Below, piece by piece: positions 45,488-55,693 of a stretch of 64,000 bases of DNA. The stretch comes from Noviherbaspirillum sp. L7-7A (lineage in GTDB: Bacteria > Pseudomonadota > Gammaproteobacteria > Burkholderiales > Burkholderiaceae_D). Position 1 is the stretch's first letter. Each line of letters starts with the position of its first letter. The notes beneath the pieces were generated by a model that was given only the letters and a program-made list of their open reading frames with translations, was not told the DNA's origin and searched no databases. The position numbers were made by a program, and so were the translations under genes. Where the stretch lies: the NCBI RefSeq assembly GCF_019052805.1, contig NZ_JAHQRJ010000001.1, forward strand, positions 1,488,001 to 1,552,000, given 5' to 3'.

Positions 45488-47896
45488 ATGTTCAAAAGCC
45501 TTGAAAGACGCATTGTCGCCTTGCTTCTCGTTCTGGTGCTTGGGGTGCAGCTTGCCACCTATTTCATCATCAACAGTGCGATTGAACGGAACGGACGTGC
45601 CCTCATCGCAGAAGAAGTGGCTGTCGGGGAAAGGGTTTTCCATCGGCTGCTGCGGCAGAATGCTGAAATGTTCACGCAAGGAGCACAGCTTCTGGCCAAG
45701 GACTACGGATTTCTTTCCGCCATCGCAAGCCGCGACGAAGAAACGATAGGCTCGGTGCTGACCAATCATGGCGAGCGCATCGGGGCATCGGTGACTGTGC
45801 TGGTCGATGTCGGGCGTGCCATGCGAACCGGACCGGCACAGTCGGTTTCCGCTGATGTGCAGCGGCTGATCCTTGATCTGGTGGACGTGGCCGCACGAGA
45901 AGGCAGTGCAGTAGGGACTGGCATTGTCGATCACGCGCCGTTTCAGATCGTTGTCGTACCCGTCAAGGCGCCTGTCGTGGTGGGCTGGGTCGCGATGGCT
46001 TTCCCGATTGACCAGCGGCTCGCCAACGACATGCGTGATCTGTCTTCGCTGGAAGTAAGCTTCCTTACGCGATCGGCGCAAGGCAAGTGGCAGCTCAGTG
46101 CCACCACGCTTGCCTCGCAAAATACCGTCAGTCTCTTGCGCACCATGGATGCGCGCGGCATTTCCCGCGACGCCAGCCTGGATATCGCCGGGAACGATGG
46201 CGCCTACAGGGGTTCCGTGGTCGACCTGGCAAGCACCAGGACGCAAACCGCGGTCGCGGTCCTGCAGCGCTCAGTGGCGGCTGCCACCGCGCCCTACGAT
46301 GCGCTGCAGATGATGTTGCTGGTGCTGACCGCAGGCGTGATCGTCATCGCCGCCATCTTCAGCGTGCTCACCGCGCGGCGCATTACCGGCCCATTGCGCG
46401 AACTGACCAGTACCGCGCGCAGGTTGGGCGCTGGCGACTATGACGGGCCGATTCCCTCCAGCGGCGGCGAAGAGATACTCGAGCTGTCGAATGCGTTTGC
46501 CTCAATGCGCAATGGCATCAGCAAACGTGAAATGGAGATCCATAAACTGGCTTACTGGGATGCATTGACCGACCTGCCCAACAGGGCGCAATTCACCCGC
46601 AAGCTTGCCCATGCGCTGGAGACGGCACAGAGTTGCCACATCCTGATGATGGATCTGGATCGATTCAAGAATGTAAATGATGTGATGGGCCATGGCTTTG
46701 GCGATGCGCTGCTGCGCAAGGTCGGCAACAGGCTGGTTGAGCATGCCGGCGTGGATGGCGCAAACATCGCGCGGCTTGGGGGCGATGAATTCGCGATCAT
46801 GCTTGTTGACGCAACACTCGCCGACGCCATGGCTGTGGCAAGCCGCGTGCTCAAGTCACTTGAGACGCCGATCTCCCTGGACGACCAGGCAGTCGACCTC
46901 GGCGCGGGCATCGGCATCGCCGCCTTCCCGGAGCACGCCCAGGATGCCGAGTCGCTGCTGAGCCATGTCGAAGTGGCGATGCACGTGGCCAAGCGCAGCG
47001 GAAACCAGGCGGTGGTGTATGACCCGGCCTACGACGAAAGCAGCCAGCAGAGCCTGTCGCTGCTCAGCGAGCTCCGCCATGCAGTCGACCACAACGAGTT
47101 GCGCCTCTACGTGCAACCCAAGCTGTCGCTCGACATGGGCGAAGTGCATGGGCTGGAAGCCCTGGTGCGCTGGGTACACCCGGAGCGCGGCATGGTGTTC
47201 CCGGACCAGTTCATCCCGTTTTCCGAGCAGACCGGCTTCATCCGCGTACTGACGTTGTGGATACTGGACCAGGCTGCGGCACTCTGCGCCCGCCTGGCCG
47301 ACGAAGGCCTGCATCCGCGGATCTCGGTCAATATTTCAGCGCGCGACCTGATGGATCAGGACCTTGCGGAAAAATTCATGGCGATCCTGCGCAGGCACAA
47401 TGTTGATGCATCCTCCTTCTGCCTGGAAATCACCGAGAGCGCGATCATGGATGATCCCTTGCGTGCGCAGAACACGCTCAACAGCCTGCATGCGCTGGGC
47501 GCCCAACTGTCGATCGATGATTTCGGCACCGGCTATTCCTCGCTGGCCTACCTCAAGCAGTTGCCGGTGCATGAACTGAAGATCGACAAGTCTTTCGTGA
47601 AGAACATGGAGCATGACGCCAATGACGCCAAGATCGTCCGCTCCACGGTTGATCTGGGGCACAACATGGGCCTGCGGGTAGTTGCCGAGGGCATCGAGAC
47701 CAGGCAAGTCTGGAATCTGCTTTCTGAGATGGGCTGCGACAGCGGCCAGGGTTACTATATGAGCCGGCCTATTCCGGCCGACGAATTCAGCAAATGGTCA
47801 AGGCGCTGGACTTCTGAATACGACGCCAACAGTGCCACCGGTCGGTCGACTCCGATGGTGCCGCAAATGGAAATCCAGCTGGAGCAGGATGCATGA
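45488..47896 (+). CDS. Membrane-bound GGDEF-EAL c-di-GMP enzyme
   Basis: An 802-residue protein. A membrane helix (about 9-31) precedes a periplasmic dCache-like sensor (about 32-265), then a second membrane helix (MMLLVLTAGVIVIAAIF), a HAMP domain and a coiled coil. The GGDEF domain is intact (RLGGDEFAIML) but has no RxxD inhibitory site. The EAL domain has LEALVRW, DDFGTGYSSL and VAEGIET, so the phosphodiesterase should be active. The sensor faces the compartment of the cupredoxin encoded just upstream. The downstream gene overlaps its stop by four bases. Confidence 0.92.
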   Translation: MFKSLERRIVALLLVLVLGVQLATYFIINSAIERNGRALIAEEVAVGERVFHRLLRQNAEMFTQGAQLLAKDYGFLSAIASRDEETIGSVLTNHGERIGASVTVLVDVGRAMRTGPAQSVSADVQRLILDLVDVAAREGSAVGTGIVDHAPFQIVVVPVKAPVVVGWVAMAFPIDQRLANDMRDLSSLEVSFLTRSAQGKWQLSATTLASQNTVSLLRTMDARGISRDASLDIAGNDGAYRGSVVDLASTRTQTAVAVLQRSVAAATAPYDALQMMLLVLTAGVIVIAAIFSVLTARRITGPLRELTSTARRLGAGDYDGPIPSSGGEEILELSNAFASMRNGISKREMEIHKLAYWDALTDLPNRAQFTRKLAHALETAQSCHILMMDLDRFKNVNDVMGHGFGDALLRKVGNRLVEHAGVDGANIARLGGDEFAIMLVDATLADAMAVASRVLKSLETPISLDDQAVDLGAGIGIAAFPEHAQDAESLLSHVEVAMHVAKRSGNQAVVYDPAYDESSQQSLSLLSELRHAVDHNELRLYVQPKLSLDMGEVHGLEALVRWVHPERGMVFPDQFIPFSEQTGFIRVLTLWILDQAAALCARLADEGLHPRISVNISARDLMDQDLAEKFMAILRRHNVDASSFCLEITESAIMDDPLRAQNTLNSLHALGAQLSIDDFGTGYSSLAYLKQLPVHELKIDKSFVKNMEHDANDAKIVRSTVDLGHNMGLRVVAEGIETRQVWNLLSEMGCDSGQGYYMSRPIPADEFSKWSRRWTSEYDANSATGRSTPMVPQMEIQLEQDA

Positions 47897-48240
47897 GCAA
47901 GTTGCCGCTTCTGTGCCTGCTTAGTTTTCCCCTCTTTGCCAGCTGGGCCGGCGCTGCGGACGACGAAGCGCGCCTGCGCGCTCTCGATCAGCAATGCGAA
48001 GAGGCCCGGGCCAAGCGCTTGGCGCCGATCCGGGAAGAGATGGCGCGCCGATGCGTGGCAGAAAGGCGCTATCTCGCCAATCCCGAACAGGACTGCAGGC
48101 TGGAGATGAGCACCTACGGGGACACCTTCAGGGGCCCTCGCGGCGCGGCCATCAGAGGCAAGTTCTATGATTTACCGGAATGCCTGGCCGCGGCCAGGGC
48201 CTGGAAGGAATGGGAAGCAGCGCGGCCCTGGAAAAACTGA
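47893..48240 (+). CDS. Unknown 115-residue exported protein
   Basis: A signal peptide (LPLLCLLSFPLFASWAGA) is followed by a charged, helical mature part with three cysteines (QQCEEARAKR, RRCVAERRY and QDCRLEM) and a fourth in PECLAAARAW, probably two disulfides in the periplasm. The ATG overlaps the previous stop as ATGA, so it is the third gene of the cupredoxin/GGDEF-EAL operon. No function known. Confidence 0.8.
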   Translation: MSKLPLLCLLSFPLFASWAGAADDEARLRALDQQCEEARAKRLAPIREEMARRCVAERRYLANPEQDCRLEMSTYGDTFRGPRGAAIRGKFYDLPECLAAARAWKEWEAARPWKN

Positions 48241-48252
48241 ATGCTGCGTTCT

Positions 48253-48537
48253 TCAACGACGGGAACGGTAGATGTCGTGCCCTGCTTCATCGATCTGGCG
48301 ACGCAAGGCCTGGCGTTCCTCGGGGGAGAGCCGGCCCTGGCGCGGTTGCTCGGCCTGGCTGCGGCCATCGCGGCCGCCGCGGTCCCCCTCGGGACGCTGG
48401 CCACGGGGATCGGCAGGCTGGTGTCTTTCATCCCGGGCCTGGCGCGGATCCTGGTCCCGTTGCTGAGTCAGCCCCGTCACCGCGCCTGTAATCAGGAGTA
48501 AGGACAGGCAGGCTTTTTCCAGCGTTTTTCTCATCAT
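48253..48537 (-). CDS. Small exported Arg/Gln-rich protein
   Basis: A 94-residue protein with an N-terminal signal-like helix (LEKACLSLLLITGAVTGL), then a low-complexity stretch rich in Arg, Asp, Gln and Gly, and a conserved-looking end RLSPEERQALRRQIDEAG. I have seen this ending in small betaproteobacterial envelope proteins but no role is known. It converges with the operon before it. A plus-strand reading frame over the same bases (48241-48501) was judged less likely. Confidence 0.62.
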   Translation of the reverse strand: MMRKTLEKACLSLLLITGAVTGLTQQRDQDPRQARDERHQPADPRGQRPEGDRGGRDGRSQAEQPRQGRLSPEERQALRRQIDEAGHDIYRSRR

Positions 48538-48700
48538 GAATTCTTTCGGGATGTCAGGCACCGACGCATGTCGTCACAGGTCAAAAGTGTATGTCGGTTT
48601 GCTCAATGTCCGAACTTGGATCCGGTAAAGTGTGTAACACTTTGTAATGCTTGGAGAAAACATCCTTAACCGGCCGCGCGCCTGACGTTACCATAGCAAA

Positions 48701-49465
48701 ATGAATACGACAAACCTTTCTGGCATGCAGACGAGCCACACCAATTCCCATCAGGCCAAGATTCTGGTCGTGGATGATGACATCCGCCTGCGCGACCTGC
48801 TGCGCCGCTACCTGGCCGAGCAGGGCTTCAATGTCGTGACGGCGGAAAACGCCCAGGCGATGAACAAGCTGTGGCTGCGCGAGCGCTACGACCTTCTGGT
48901 GCTTGACCTGATGCTGCCGGGCGAGGACGGCCTGTCCATCTGCCGCCGGCTGCGCGGCGCGGGCGACCAGACGCCCATCATCATGCTGACCGCCAAGGGC
49001 GAGGATGTGGACCGCATCGTCGGCCTGGAAATGGGCGCGGACGACTACTTGCCCAAGCCGTTCAATCCCCGCGAGCTGGTGGCGCGCATCAGCGCGGTGC
49101 TGCGCCGGCGCGGCCCGGAGGAAGCACCCGGGGCGCCGTCGGAAACGCCGCAAACCTTTACCTTCGGCGATTTCGTGCTTGACCTCGGCACACGCACTCT
49201 GAAGAAGAACGGCCAGAACATCTCCCTGACGACCGGCGAATTTTCGGTCCTGAAAGTCTTCGCGCGCCATGCCCGCCAGCCGCTGTCGCGTGAAAAGCTG
49301 ATGGAACTGGCGCGTGGCCGTGAATACGAGGTATTCGACCGCAGCCTCGACGTGCAGATCTCGCGGCTGCGCAAGCTGATCGAGCCGGACCCGTCCAATC
49401 CCCTGTATATCCAGACGGTCTGGGGCCTGGGCTATGTATTCATTCCGGAAGGACAGCCACGTTGA
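48701..49465 (+). CDS. ompR: OmpR-type response regulator
   Basis: A 254-residue regulator. The receiver has the D25-D26-D27 acidic group, phosphoacceptor D69 in LLVLDLMLPGEDG, and KPF. The OmpR winged-helix domain covers about 150-250, with LSREKLMELARGREYEVFDRS in outline and GLGYVF. An N-terminal tail of about 18 residues precedes the receiver; a later ATG is possible. The envZ gene follows 19 bases after the stop. Together they form the osmotic and envelope stress pair OmpR-EnvZ. Confidence 0.93.
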   Translation: MNTTNLSGMQTSHTNSHQAKILVVDDDIRLRDLLRRYLAEQGFNVVTAENAQAMNKLWLRERYDLLVLDLMLPGEDGLSICRRLRGAGDQTPIIMLTAKGEDVDRIVGLEMGADDYLPKPFNPRELVARISAVLRRRGPEEAPGAPSETPQTFTFGDFVLDLGTRTLKKNGQNISLTTGEFSVLKVFARHARQPLSREKLMELARGREYEVFDRSLDVQISRLRKLIEPDPSNPLYIQTVWGLGYVFIPEGQPR

Positions 49466-49484
49466 AGCGTGCGCTCGCGGTTCC

Positions 49485-50840
49485 ATGCTAGCCAAGCCGG
49501 CGCGGTTCGCCTGGCTGACCAGCGGGCTCTACTGGCGTACCTTTTTCCTGTTGTCATTCCTGATCGCGGCCAGCATGGCGGCATGGGTGATCAGTTTCCG
49601 GATCGTCGAACGCACGCCACGCGCCGAGCAGATTGCGACCCAGGTCGCGTCCATCGTCACGATTACCCGCTCCGCCCTGCTCCACTCGGCGCCGTCGTCG
49701 CGCCGCGAGCTGCTGTTCGACCTTGCCAGCAATGAAGGTATCCGGGTCTATCCGCGCGAGGAAAACGACAAGGTCACGCCGCCGCAGGACAGCACATTGA
49801 TGCCGCTGATCCAGTCCATGGTGCGCTCGCGGCTGGGCATCGAAACCCGTTTCGCCGGCTCGGTCAATGACATTCCGGGCTTCTGGATCAGTTTCACCAT
49901 CGATGACGACGACTACTGGCTCACGCTGGACCGGGAGCGCATCGAACGCACTTCCGGCATCCAGTTGCTGGGCTGGGCCACGATCACGCTGCTGCTGTCC
50001 CTGACTGGCGCGGCCTTCATCAGCCGGCTGATCAACCTGCCGCTGGCGCGCCTGACCCAGGCGGCACGGGCGATCGGCCGCGGCCAGCAGCCGGCGCCGC
50101 TGCCCGAGCGCGGCCCCACCGAGATCCGCGAGGCCAATGGCAGCTTCAACCAGATGGTAGTGGACCTGAATCGGGTCGAGTCCGACCGCACCCTGATCCT
50201 GGCCGGCATTTCGCACGACCTGCGCACCCCGATCTCGCGCATGCTGCTGGAAGTGGAAATGGCCAAGCTGAGCGACGACGCCCGCGCCGGCATGCAGTCC
50301 GACCTGGCGCAAATGGATGCCATCATCGGCCAGTTCCTGGACTACGCCCGCCCGGCCGGCGAGGAAGTGCGCCAGCCGGTCGAACTGTCGGCGCTGATCA
50401 TGGACATTGCCCGCGAAGCATCGCGACTGCCCGACGTGCAGATCTTCTCGGATGTAACGAGCGGCCTGGAAGTGCTGGGCAACGGGATCGACCTGCGGCG
50501 CGTCGTCAACAACCTGATCGAGAATGCCCGCCGCTACGGCAAGACGCCGGGAAGCAGCCGCACCGACATCGATATCCGCTGCTGGCGCGACGGCGACAAA
50601 GCGGTGCTGGAAGTCGGCGACCGCGGCACCGGCGTGCCCGACAGCGAGCTGGAACAGCTGCTGCGGCCATTCACCCGCCTCGACAGCGCGCGCAGCCAGG
50701 CCAATGGCGCCGGGCTTGGGCTGGCCATCGTGGAACGGGTGGTACAGCGCCACGGTGCCACGCTGCGCCTGTCCAACCGCGACCAGGGCGGCCTGCTGGC
50801 CCGCATCGTGTTCCAGCTTGCGCCCGCCGCCAGGACCTGA
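49485..50840 (+). CDS. envZ: EnvZ-type sensor histidine kinase
   Basis: About 451 residues from the ATG at 49485. Two membrane helices (about 17-38 and 160-180) enclose a periplasmic domain. HAMP follows, then HisKA with H244 in AGISHDLRTPISR and the ATPase motifs NNLIENARRYG, GDRGTGVP and GAGLGLAIV. The kinase phosphorylates OmpR. It is co-transcribed with ompR and converges with ispF. Confidence 0.93.
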   Translation: MLAKPARFAWLTSGLYWRTFFLLSFLIAASMAAWVISFRIVERTPRAEQIATQVASIVTITRSALLHSAPSSRRELLFDLASNEGIRVYPREENDKVTPPQDSTLMPLIQSMVRSRLGIETRFAGSVNDIPGFWISFTIDDDDYWLTLDRERIERTSGIQLLGWATITLLLSLTGAAFISRLINLPLARLTQAARAIGRGQQPAPLPERGPTEIREANGSFNQMVVDLNRVESDRTLILAGISHDLRTPISRMLLEVEMAKLSDDARAGMQSDLAQMDAIIGQFLDYARPAGEEVRQPVELSALIMDIAREASRLPDVQIFSDVTSGLEVLGNGIDLRRVVNNLIENARRYGKTPGSSRTDIDIRCWRDGDKAVLEVGDRGTGVPDSELEQLLRPFTRLDSARSQANGAGLGLAIVERVVQRHGATLRLSNRDQGGLLARIVFQLAPAART

Positions 50841-50892
50841 AATCCAGGAGCCTGCACGACGAAAGGCTCAACGCCTTCAGCAGTGCAATCGC

Positions 50893-51390
50893 CTAGCCGC
50901 GATACAACAAGGCAATCGCCTCCGCGGCGATGCCTTCCTCGCGCCCCAGGTAGCCCAGCCGCTCATTGGTCTTGGCCTTGATATTCACCTGGCCGACGGC
51001 AACGCCCAGATCGGCAGCGACGTTGGCCACCATGGCCGGGATATGCGGCGCCATTTTCGGGGCCTGGGCTATGATGGTGGCATCGACATTGCCGACCACA
51101 TAGCCGGCTGCGCGGACGCGCCCGACAGCTTCGCGCAACAGCACGCGGGAATCCGCGCCGGCGAATTCGGCCGCGGTATCGGGAAAGTGCCGCCCGATGT
51201 CGCCCAGCCCGGCGGCGCCCAGGAGCGCATCGGTCAGCGCATGCAGCAGCACATCGGCGTCGGAGTGCCCGAGCAGCCCGGTGGCATGCGGTATCGTGAC
51301 GCCGCCGATCACGAGCCTGCGCCCGCTCACCAGCGCATGGCAGTCGTAGCCTTGTCCGATGCGAAACGGCGGCATGTTCATGTCAGTCAT
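50893..51390 (-). CDS. ispF: 2-C-methyl-D-erythritol 2,4-cyclodiphosphate synthase IspF
   Basis: A 165-residue trimeric enzyme of the MEP isoprenoid pathway. The metal site DxH is in [11 protein letters not shown], and the conserved [21 protein letters not shown] block and a late T-NEKLG-like [15 protein letters not shown] are present. It turns CDP-methylerythritol 2-phosphate into the cyclic diphosphate. The start overlaps the ispD stop by eight bases, so the two are coupled. Confidence 0.96.
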   Translation of the reverse strand: MTDMNMPPFRIGQGYDCHALVSGRRLVIGGVTIPHATGLLGHSDADVLLHALTDALLGAAGLGDIGRHFPDTAAEFAGADSRVLLREAVGRVRAAGYVVGNVDATIIAQAPKMAPHIPAMVANVAADLGVAVGQVNIKAKTNERLGYLGREEGIAAEAIALLYRG

Positions 51391-52084
51391 TCAATGCTTT
51401 CAGATAGAGTTCAGCCAGGGCGAGATCGTCCGGCAGCGTGACTTTGATGTTGCGTGCGCTGCCGGGCACCAGCCGCGGCGTCAGGCCCAGGGCTTCGATG
51501 GCGCTGGCCTCGTCGGTCACTTCCGCTGCCGCCTCCAGCGCTTTCCTGAGCAGGCCGTAACGGAACATCTGCGGCGTCTGCGCGGCCCACAGGCCATCAC
51601 GCGGCACGGTGGCGTCGACCCGTCCAGCGCCGTCGCTGCGCTTCAGGGTATCGACGACGGGCAGCGCCAGCAGGCCGCCAACCTCGTCGGCCCGCAGGGC
51701 GTCGATCAGGCGGCCGGCAAGGCCGGCGCTGAGTCCGGGCCGGGCCGCATCATGCACCAGCACCCATTCGTCGTCGGCAATCTGCGGGCGCATTGCCAGC
51801 AGGCCGTTGAGCACCGACTGCCGGCGGGTGTCGCCGCCATCGCGCACGATGGTCACGCGCCCCGCCAGGCTGGGCCCGTCGCGCATGAGGTCATCGATGT
51901 AGCCGTCGCTGCCGCCCACCACCGCGAAGGTATGGGTGATGGCGTCCATGCCCGCGAAGGTTTCCAGCACATGACGCAGCATGGGCTTGCCGGCCAGCCT
52001 TGCATATTGCTTGGGCATGGCGGCACCCATGCGCGCGCCGACGCCGGCGGCGGGAATCAGGGCAAAGTACCGGGGAGGAATCAT
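51383..52084 (-). CDS. ispD: MEP cytidylyltransferase IspD
   Basis: A 233-residue nucleotidyltransferase. The CTP-binding loop is [17 protein letters not shown], and VHDAARPGL, a late [10 protein letters not shown] and [11 protein letters not shown] complete the family set. It makes CDP-methylerythritol in isoprenoid synthesis. The start ATG at 52082-52084 is chosen because a full sigma-70 promoter lies just upstream (52137-52165), leaving a leader of about 45 bases. Confidence 0.95.
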   Translation of the reverse strand: MIPPRYFALIPAAGVGARMGAAMPKQYARLAGKPMLRHVLETFAGMDAITHTFAVVGGSDGYIDDLMRDGPSLAGRVTIVRDGGDTRRQSVLNGLLAMRPQIADDEWVLVHDAARPGLSAGLAGRLIDALRADEVGGLLALPVVDTLKRSDGAGRVDATVPRDGLWAAQTPQMFRYGLLRKALEAAAEVTDEASAIEALGLTPRLVPGSARNIKVTLPDDLALAELYLKALND

Positions 52085-52136
52085 GGTAGGGGCGCCGGGC
52101 GGCGCATGTGGCCGGCAATGGAAAAAAGATGCTTGG

Positions 52137-52165
52137 TTTATAATCGCAACTCTTTTCACTGTCAA
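52137..52165 (-). promoter_or_regulatory. Sigma-70 promoter of ispD-ispF
   Basis: On the minus strand TTGACA (52160-52165) and TATAAA (52137-52142) are exactly 17 bases apart. This is one of the clearest promoters in the window. The divergent mfd gene has only a TATAAT (52139-52144) without a good -35, overlapping the same site. Confidence 0.8.
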
Positions 52166-52218
52166 ATCAGCGGCCCTGCGCCACTTCATTGACATGGCAC
52201 TCCCGATACCGCCTTCCA

Positions 52219-55200
52219 ATGCCATTTGACCTCAAGCACATTCTTCCCAAACCCGGCTCCCGCTTTGCGCTTCCCGCCGTCCACGGCTCGGCCGATGCCT
52301 ATCTGCTGGCGCAGGCCGCGCTGACGCTGAAGGCGCGCGGCCAGACCCTGGCGGTGGTGGTCGCCAATGCCGGCGATGCCCAGCGCCTGCAGAACGAGAT
52401 ACCGTGGTTCCGTGGCGACGATAGCCAGGATGCCTTGCGCTGCCACCTGCTGCCGGACTGGGAAACCCTGCCGTATGACGCGTTCTCGCCGCACCAGGAC
52501 CTGGTGTCGGAGCGGCTGGCGACCCTGCATGAATTGCAGAACGGCCAGTGCGACGTGCTGATCGTGCCCGCCACCACGGCCCTGACCCGCATGGCGCCGC
52601 CCTCCTTTCTCGCCGCCTATACCTTCTTCTTCAAGCAGGGTGAAATTCTCGACGAGGCAAGGCTGAAGTCGCAGCTCACGCTGGCGGGATACACCCATGT
52701 CAGCCAGGTGATGTCGCCCGGCGAATACTCGGTGCGGGGCGGCCTGATCGACCTGTTCCCGATGGGCTCGGTGCTGCCCTATCGGATCGACCTGTTCGGC
52801 GACACCATCGAAACCATCCGCACCTTCGATGCCGATACCCAGCGCTCGCTGTATCCGGTGCGCGAGGTGCGCCTGCTGCCTGGCCGCGAATTTCCGATGG
52901 ACGAAGCATCCCGCACCGCGTTCCGCGGACGCTGGCGCGAGGTGTTCGAAGGCGACCCCACGCGCTCGGCGATCTACAAGGACATCGGCAATGGCATCGC
53001 GTCAGCCGGCATCGAATACTACCTGCCGCTGTTCTTCGACCAGACCGCCACGCTGTTCCAATACCTTCCCGAAAAAACCACCATTGCCCTGCTGGGCGAC
53101 ATCGACGGCGCCATCAAGCGTTTCTGGAACGACACCCAGTCGCGCTACCGCTTCCTGAAAAGCGACCGCGAACGGCCGCTGCTGGAGCCGCAGGCGCTGT
53201 TCCTGAGCGACGAGGATTTCTTCACCCTGGCCAAGGCGCATGGCCGCCTGACGCTGCAATATGACGATGCGCCTTCCGAGCTGTCGGCGCCGCTGCCCAA
53301 CCTGGCGGTGAACCGGCGCATGGACGACCCGCTGGCAAACCTGCGCGGCTACCTCGACCGCACCGACAGGCGGGTGATGATCTGCGCCGAGAGCAGCGGC
53401 CGGCGCGAGACCCTGCAGCAGTACTTCAGCGAATACAACCTGCCGCTGTCGCTGTGCGAGGGCTACCAGGACTTCATCACGTCATCCGCGCCGGTGATGC
53501 TGGGCGTGGCGCCGCTGCATGCCGGTTTCGAACTGGCGCCCGAACTCGGGCCGTACGCCTTCATCACCGAAACCGAGCTGTACGCCGGCTCGGGCCGCAG
53601 GGCCGGCCGCAAGCGCCAGGAAGCCGCGACCCAGGTCGAGGCCATGGTGCGCGACCTGTCCGAACTCAAGATCGGCGACCCGGTGGTGCATGTCAACCAT
53701 GGCATAGGCCGCTACATGGGCCTGATCAGCATGGACCTCGGCGAAGGCGAGACCGAATTCCTGCACCTGGAATATGCGAAGGAGACCAAGCTGTACGTGC
53801 CGGTGTCGCAGCTGCATGTGATCTCGCGCTATTCCGGCGCATCGCCGGAGGACGCGCCGCTGCATGCGCTGGGCTCGGGCCAGTGGGACAAGGCCAAGCG
53901 GCGGGCCGCGCAGCAGGTGCGCGATACCGCCGCCGAACTGCTGAACCTGTATGCCCGCCGGGCGGTGCGCCAGGGCCATGCCTTCGAATACTCGGCGCAT
54001 GACTATGTCGCCTTCGCCGAAAGCTTCGGCTTCGAGGAAACCCCGGACCAGGCGGCCGCGATCAATGCCGTCATCCAGGACATGACCAGCGGCAAGCCGA
54101 TGGACCGCCTGATCTGCGGCGACGTCGGCTTCGGCAAGACCGAGGTCGCGTTGCGCGCCGCCTTCGTCGCGGTGCTGGGCGGCAAGCAGGTGGCGATCCT
54201 GGCGCCCACCACGCTGCTGGCCGAGCAGCATGCGCAGACCTTCGCCGACCGCTTCGCCGACTGGCCGGTCAAGATTGCCGAGCTGTCGCGCTTTCGCACC
54301 GGCAAGGAAGTCAGCCAGGCGATCAAGGGCATGGCCGATGGCACGGTGGACATCGTGATCGGGACCCACAAGCTGCTGTCGGGCGACGTGAAGTTCGCGC
54401 GCCTCGGCCTGGTGATCATCGACGAGGAGCACCGCTTCGGCGTGCGCCAGAAGGAAGCGCTGAAGGCATTGCGGGCCGAGGTCGATGTGCTGACCCTGAC
54501 CGCCACGCCGATCCCGCGCACGCTGGGCATGGCGCTGGAAGGATTGCGCGACTTTTCCGTGATCGCCACCGCGCCGCAGAAGCGGCTGGCGATCAAGACC
54601 TTCGTGCGCAGCGAGTCCGAAGGCGTGATCCGCGAGGCCTGCCTGCGCGAACTCAAGCGCGGCGGCCAGGTCTACTTCCTGCACAACGAGGTCGAGACCA
54701 TCGAAAACCGCAAGGCCATGCTGGAAGCGCTGATGCCAGAAGCCCGCATCGGCGTGGCCCATGGCCAGATGCATGAGCGCGACCTGGAAAAGGTGATGCG
54801 CGACTTCGTGGCGCAGCGCTTCAACATCCTGCTGTGCACCACCATCATCGAAACCGGCATCGACGTGCCGAGCGCCAATACCATCGTCATGCACCGTGCC
54901 GACAAGTTCGGCCTGGCGCAGCTGCACCAGCTGCGCGGGCGTGTCGGCCGCTCCCATCACCAGGCCTATGCCTACCTGCTGGTCAATGACGTGCAAGGCC
55001 TGACCAAGCTGGCCCAGCGCCGGCTCGACGCCATCCAGCAGATGGAGGAACTGGGCAGCGGCTTCTACCTGGCCATGCATGACCTGGAGATCCGCGGCGC
55101 CGGCGAAGTGCTGGGGGAAAGCCAGTCGGGCGAGATGATCGAGGTCGGCTTCCAGATGTATTCCGACATGCTCAATGCGGCGGTGCGCTCGCTGAAGAAT

Positions 55201-55668
55201 GGCAAGGAGCCCGACCTCGCCGCACCGCTGTCGACCACTACCGAGATCAATTTGCATGTGCCGGCGCTGCTGCCCAATGACTTTTGCGGCGACGTCCATG
55301 AGCGGCTGTCGCTGTACAAGCGCCTGGCCAACTGCAACAGCCAGGAAGCCGTGGACGACCTGCAGGAAGAACTGATCGATCGCTTCGGCAAGATGCCCGA
55401 TCCGGCGCGCGCACTGATCGAGACCCACAGGCTGCGCATCGCCGCCAAGCCGCTGGGCATCGTCAAGATCGACGCGCATGCGGAATCGGCGCTTTTACAG
55501 TTCGAGCCGAATCCGCCGGTGGATGCAATGCGCATCATCGAGCTGATCCAGAAGAACCGCCACATCAAGCTCAACGGCCAGGACAAGCTGCGCATTACCG
55601 CCAACATGCCCGACCTTTCCGCCCGCGTGCAGCAGGTGAAGTCCACCCTGCGCTCGCTGGTGGGCTGA
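52219..55668 (+). CDS. mfd: Transcription-repair coupling factor Mfd
   Basis: A 1149-residue Mfd. The N-terminal UvrB-like module begins KPGSRFALPAVHGSADAYL in outline, followed by the RNA polymerase-interacting domain (DPVVHVNHGIGRYMGL), helicase motifs with Walker A GDVGFGKTEVALRAAF and DEEH in IIDEEHRFGVRQKE, motif VI-like QLRGRVGRS and the C-terminal TRCF domain. It removes stalled RNA polymerase and recruits UvrA. The ATG at 52219 gives the usual start MPFDLKHILPKPG. It is divergent from ispD. Confidence 0.96.
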   Translation: MPFDLKHILPKPGSRFALPAVHGSADAYLLAQAALTLKARGQTLAVVVANAGDAQRLQNEIPWFRGDDSQDALRCHLLPDWETLPYDAFSPHQDLVSERLATLHELQNGQCDVLIVPATTALTRMAPPSFLAAYTFFFKQGEILDEARLKSQLTLAGYTHVSQVMSPGEYSVRGGLIDLFPMGSVLPYRIDLFGDTIETIRTFDADTQRSLYPVREVRLLPGREFPMDEASRTAFRGRWREVFEGDPTRSAIYKDIGNGIASAGIEYYLPLFFDQTATLFQYLPEKTTIALLGDIDGAIKRFWNDTQSRYRFLKSDRERPLLEPQALFLSDEDFFTLAKAHGRLTLQYDDAPSELSAPLPNLAVNRRMDDPLANLRGYLDRTDRRVMICAESSGRRETLQQYFSEYNLPLSLCEGYQDFITSSAPVMLGVAPLHAGFELAPELGPYAFITETELYAGSGRRAGRKRQEAATQVEAMVRDLSELKIGDPVVHVNHGIGRYMGLISMDLGEGETEFLHLEYAKETKLYVPVSQLHVISRYSGASPEDAPLHALGSGQWDKAKRRAAQQVRDTAAELLNLYARRAVRQGHAFEYSAHDYVAFAESFGFEETPDQAAAINAVIQDMTSGKPMDRLICGDVGFGKTEVALRAAFVAVLGGKQVAILAPTTLLAEQHAQTFADRFADWPVKIAELSRFRTGKEVSQAIKGMADGTVDIVIGTHKLLSGDVKFARLGLVIIDEEHRFGVRQKEALKALRAEVDVLTLTATPIPRTLGMALEGLRDFSVIATAPQKRLAIKTFVRSESEGVIREACLRELKRGGQVYFLHNEVETIENRKAMLEALMPEARIGVAHGQMHERDLEKVMRDFVAQRFNILLCTTIIETGIDVPSANTIVMHRADKFGLAQLHQLRGRVGRSHHQAYAYLLVNDVQGLTKLAQRRLDAIQQMEELGSGFYLAMHDLEIRGAGEVLGESQSGEMIEVGFQMYSDMLNAAVRSLKNGKEPDLAAPLSTTTEINLHVPALLPNDFCGDVHERLSLYKRLANCNSQEAVDDLQEELIDRFGKMPDPARALIETHRLRIAAKPLGIVKIDAHAESALLQFEPNPPVDAMRIIELIQKNRHIKLNGQDKLRITANMPDLSARVQQVKSTLRSLVG

Positions 55669-55693
55669 ACCATCCATCCACTTTCCATAGCTT

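Noticed and set aside
48241-48501. Plus-strand frame starting right after the 115-residue gene
   Set aside because: It is hydrophobic and well placed, but no ribosome site was convincing, and the minus-strand frame has a signal peptide and a familiar C-terminal motif.
53482-55479. Minus-strand open frame of 665 codons
   Set aside because: It is antisense to mfd and shows only mirror-frame composition.
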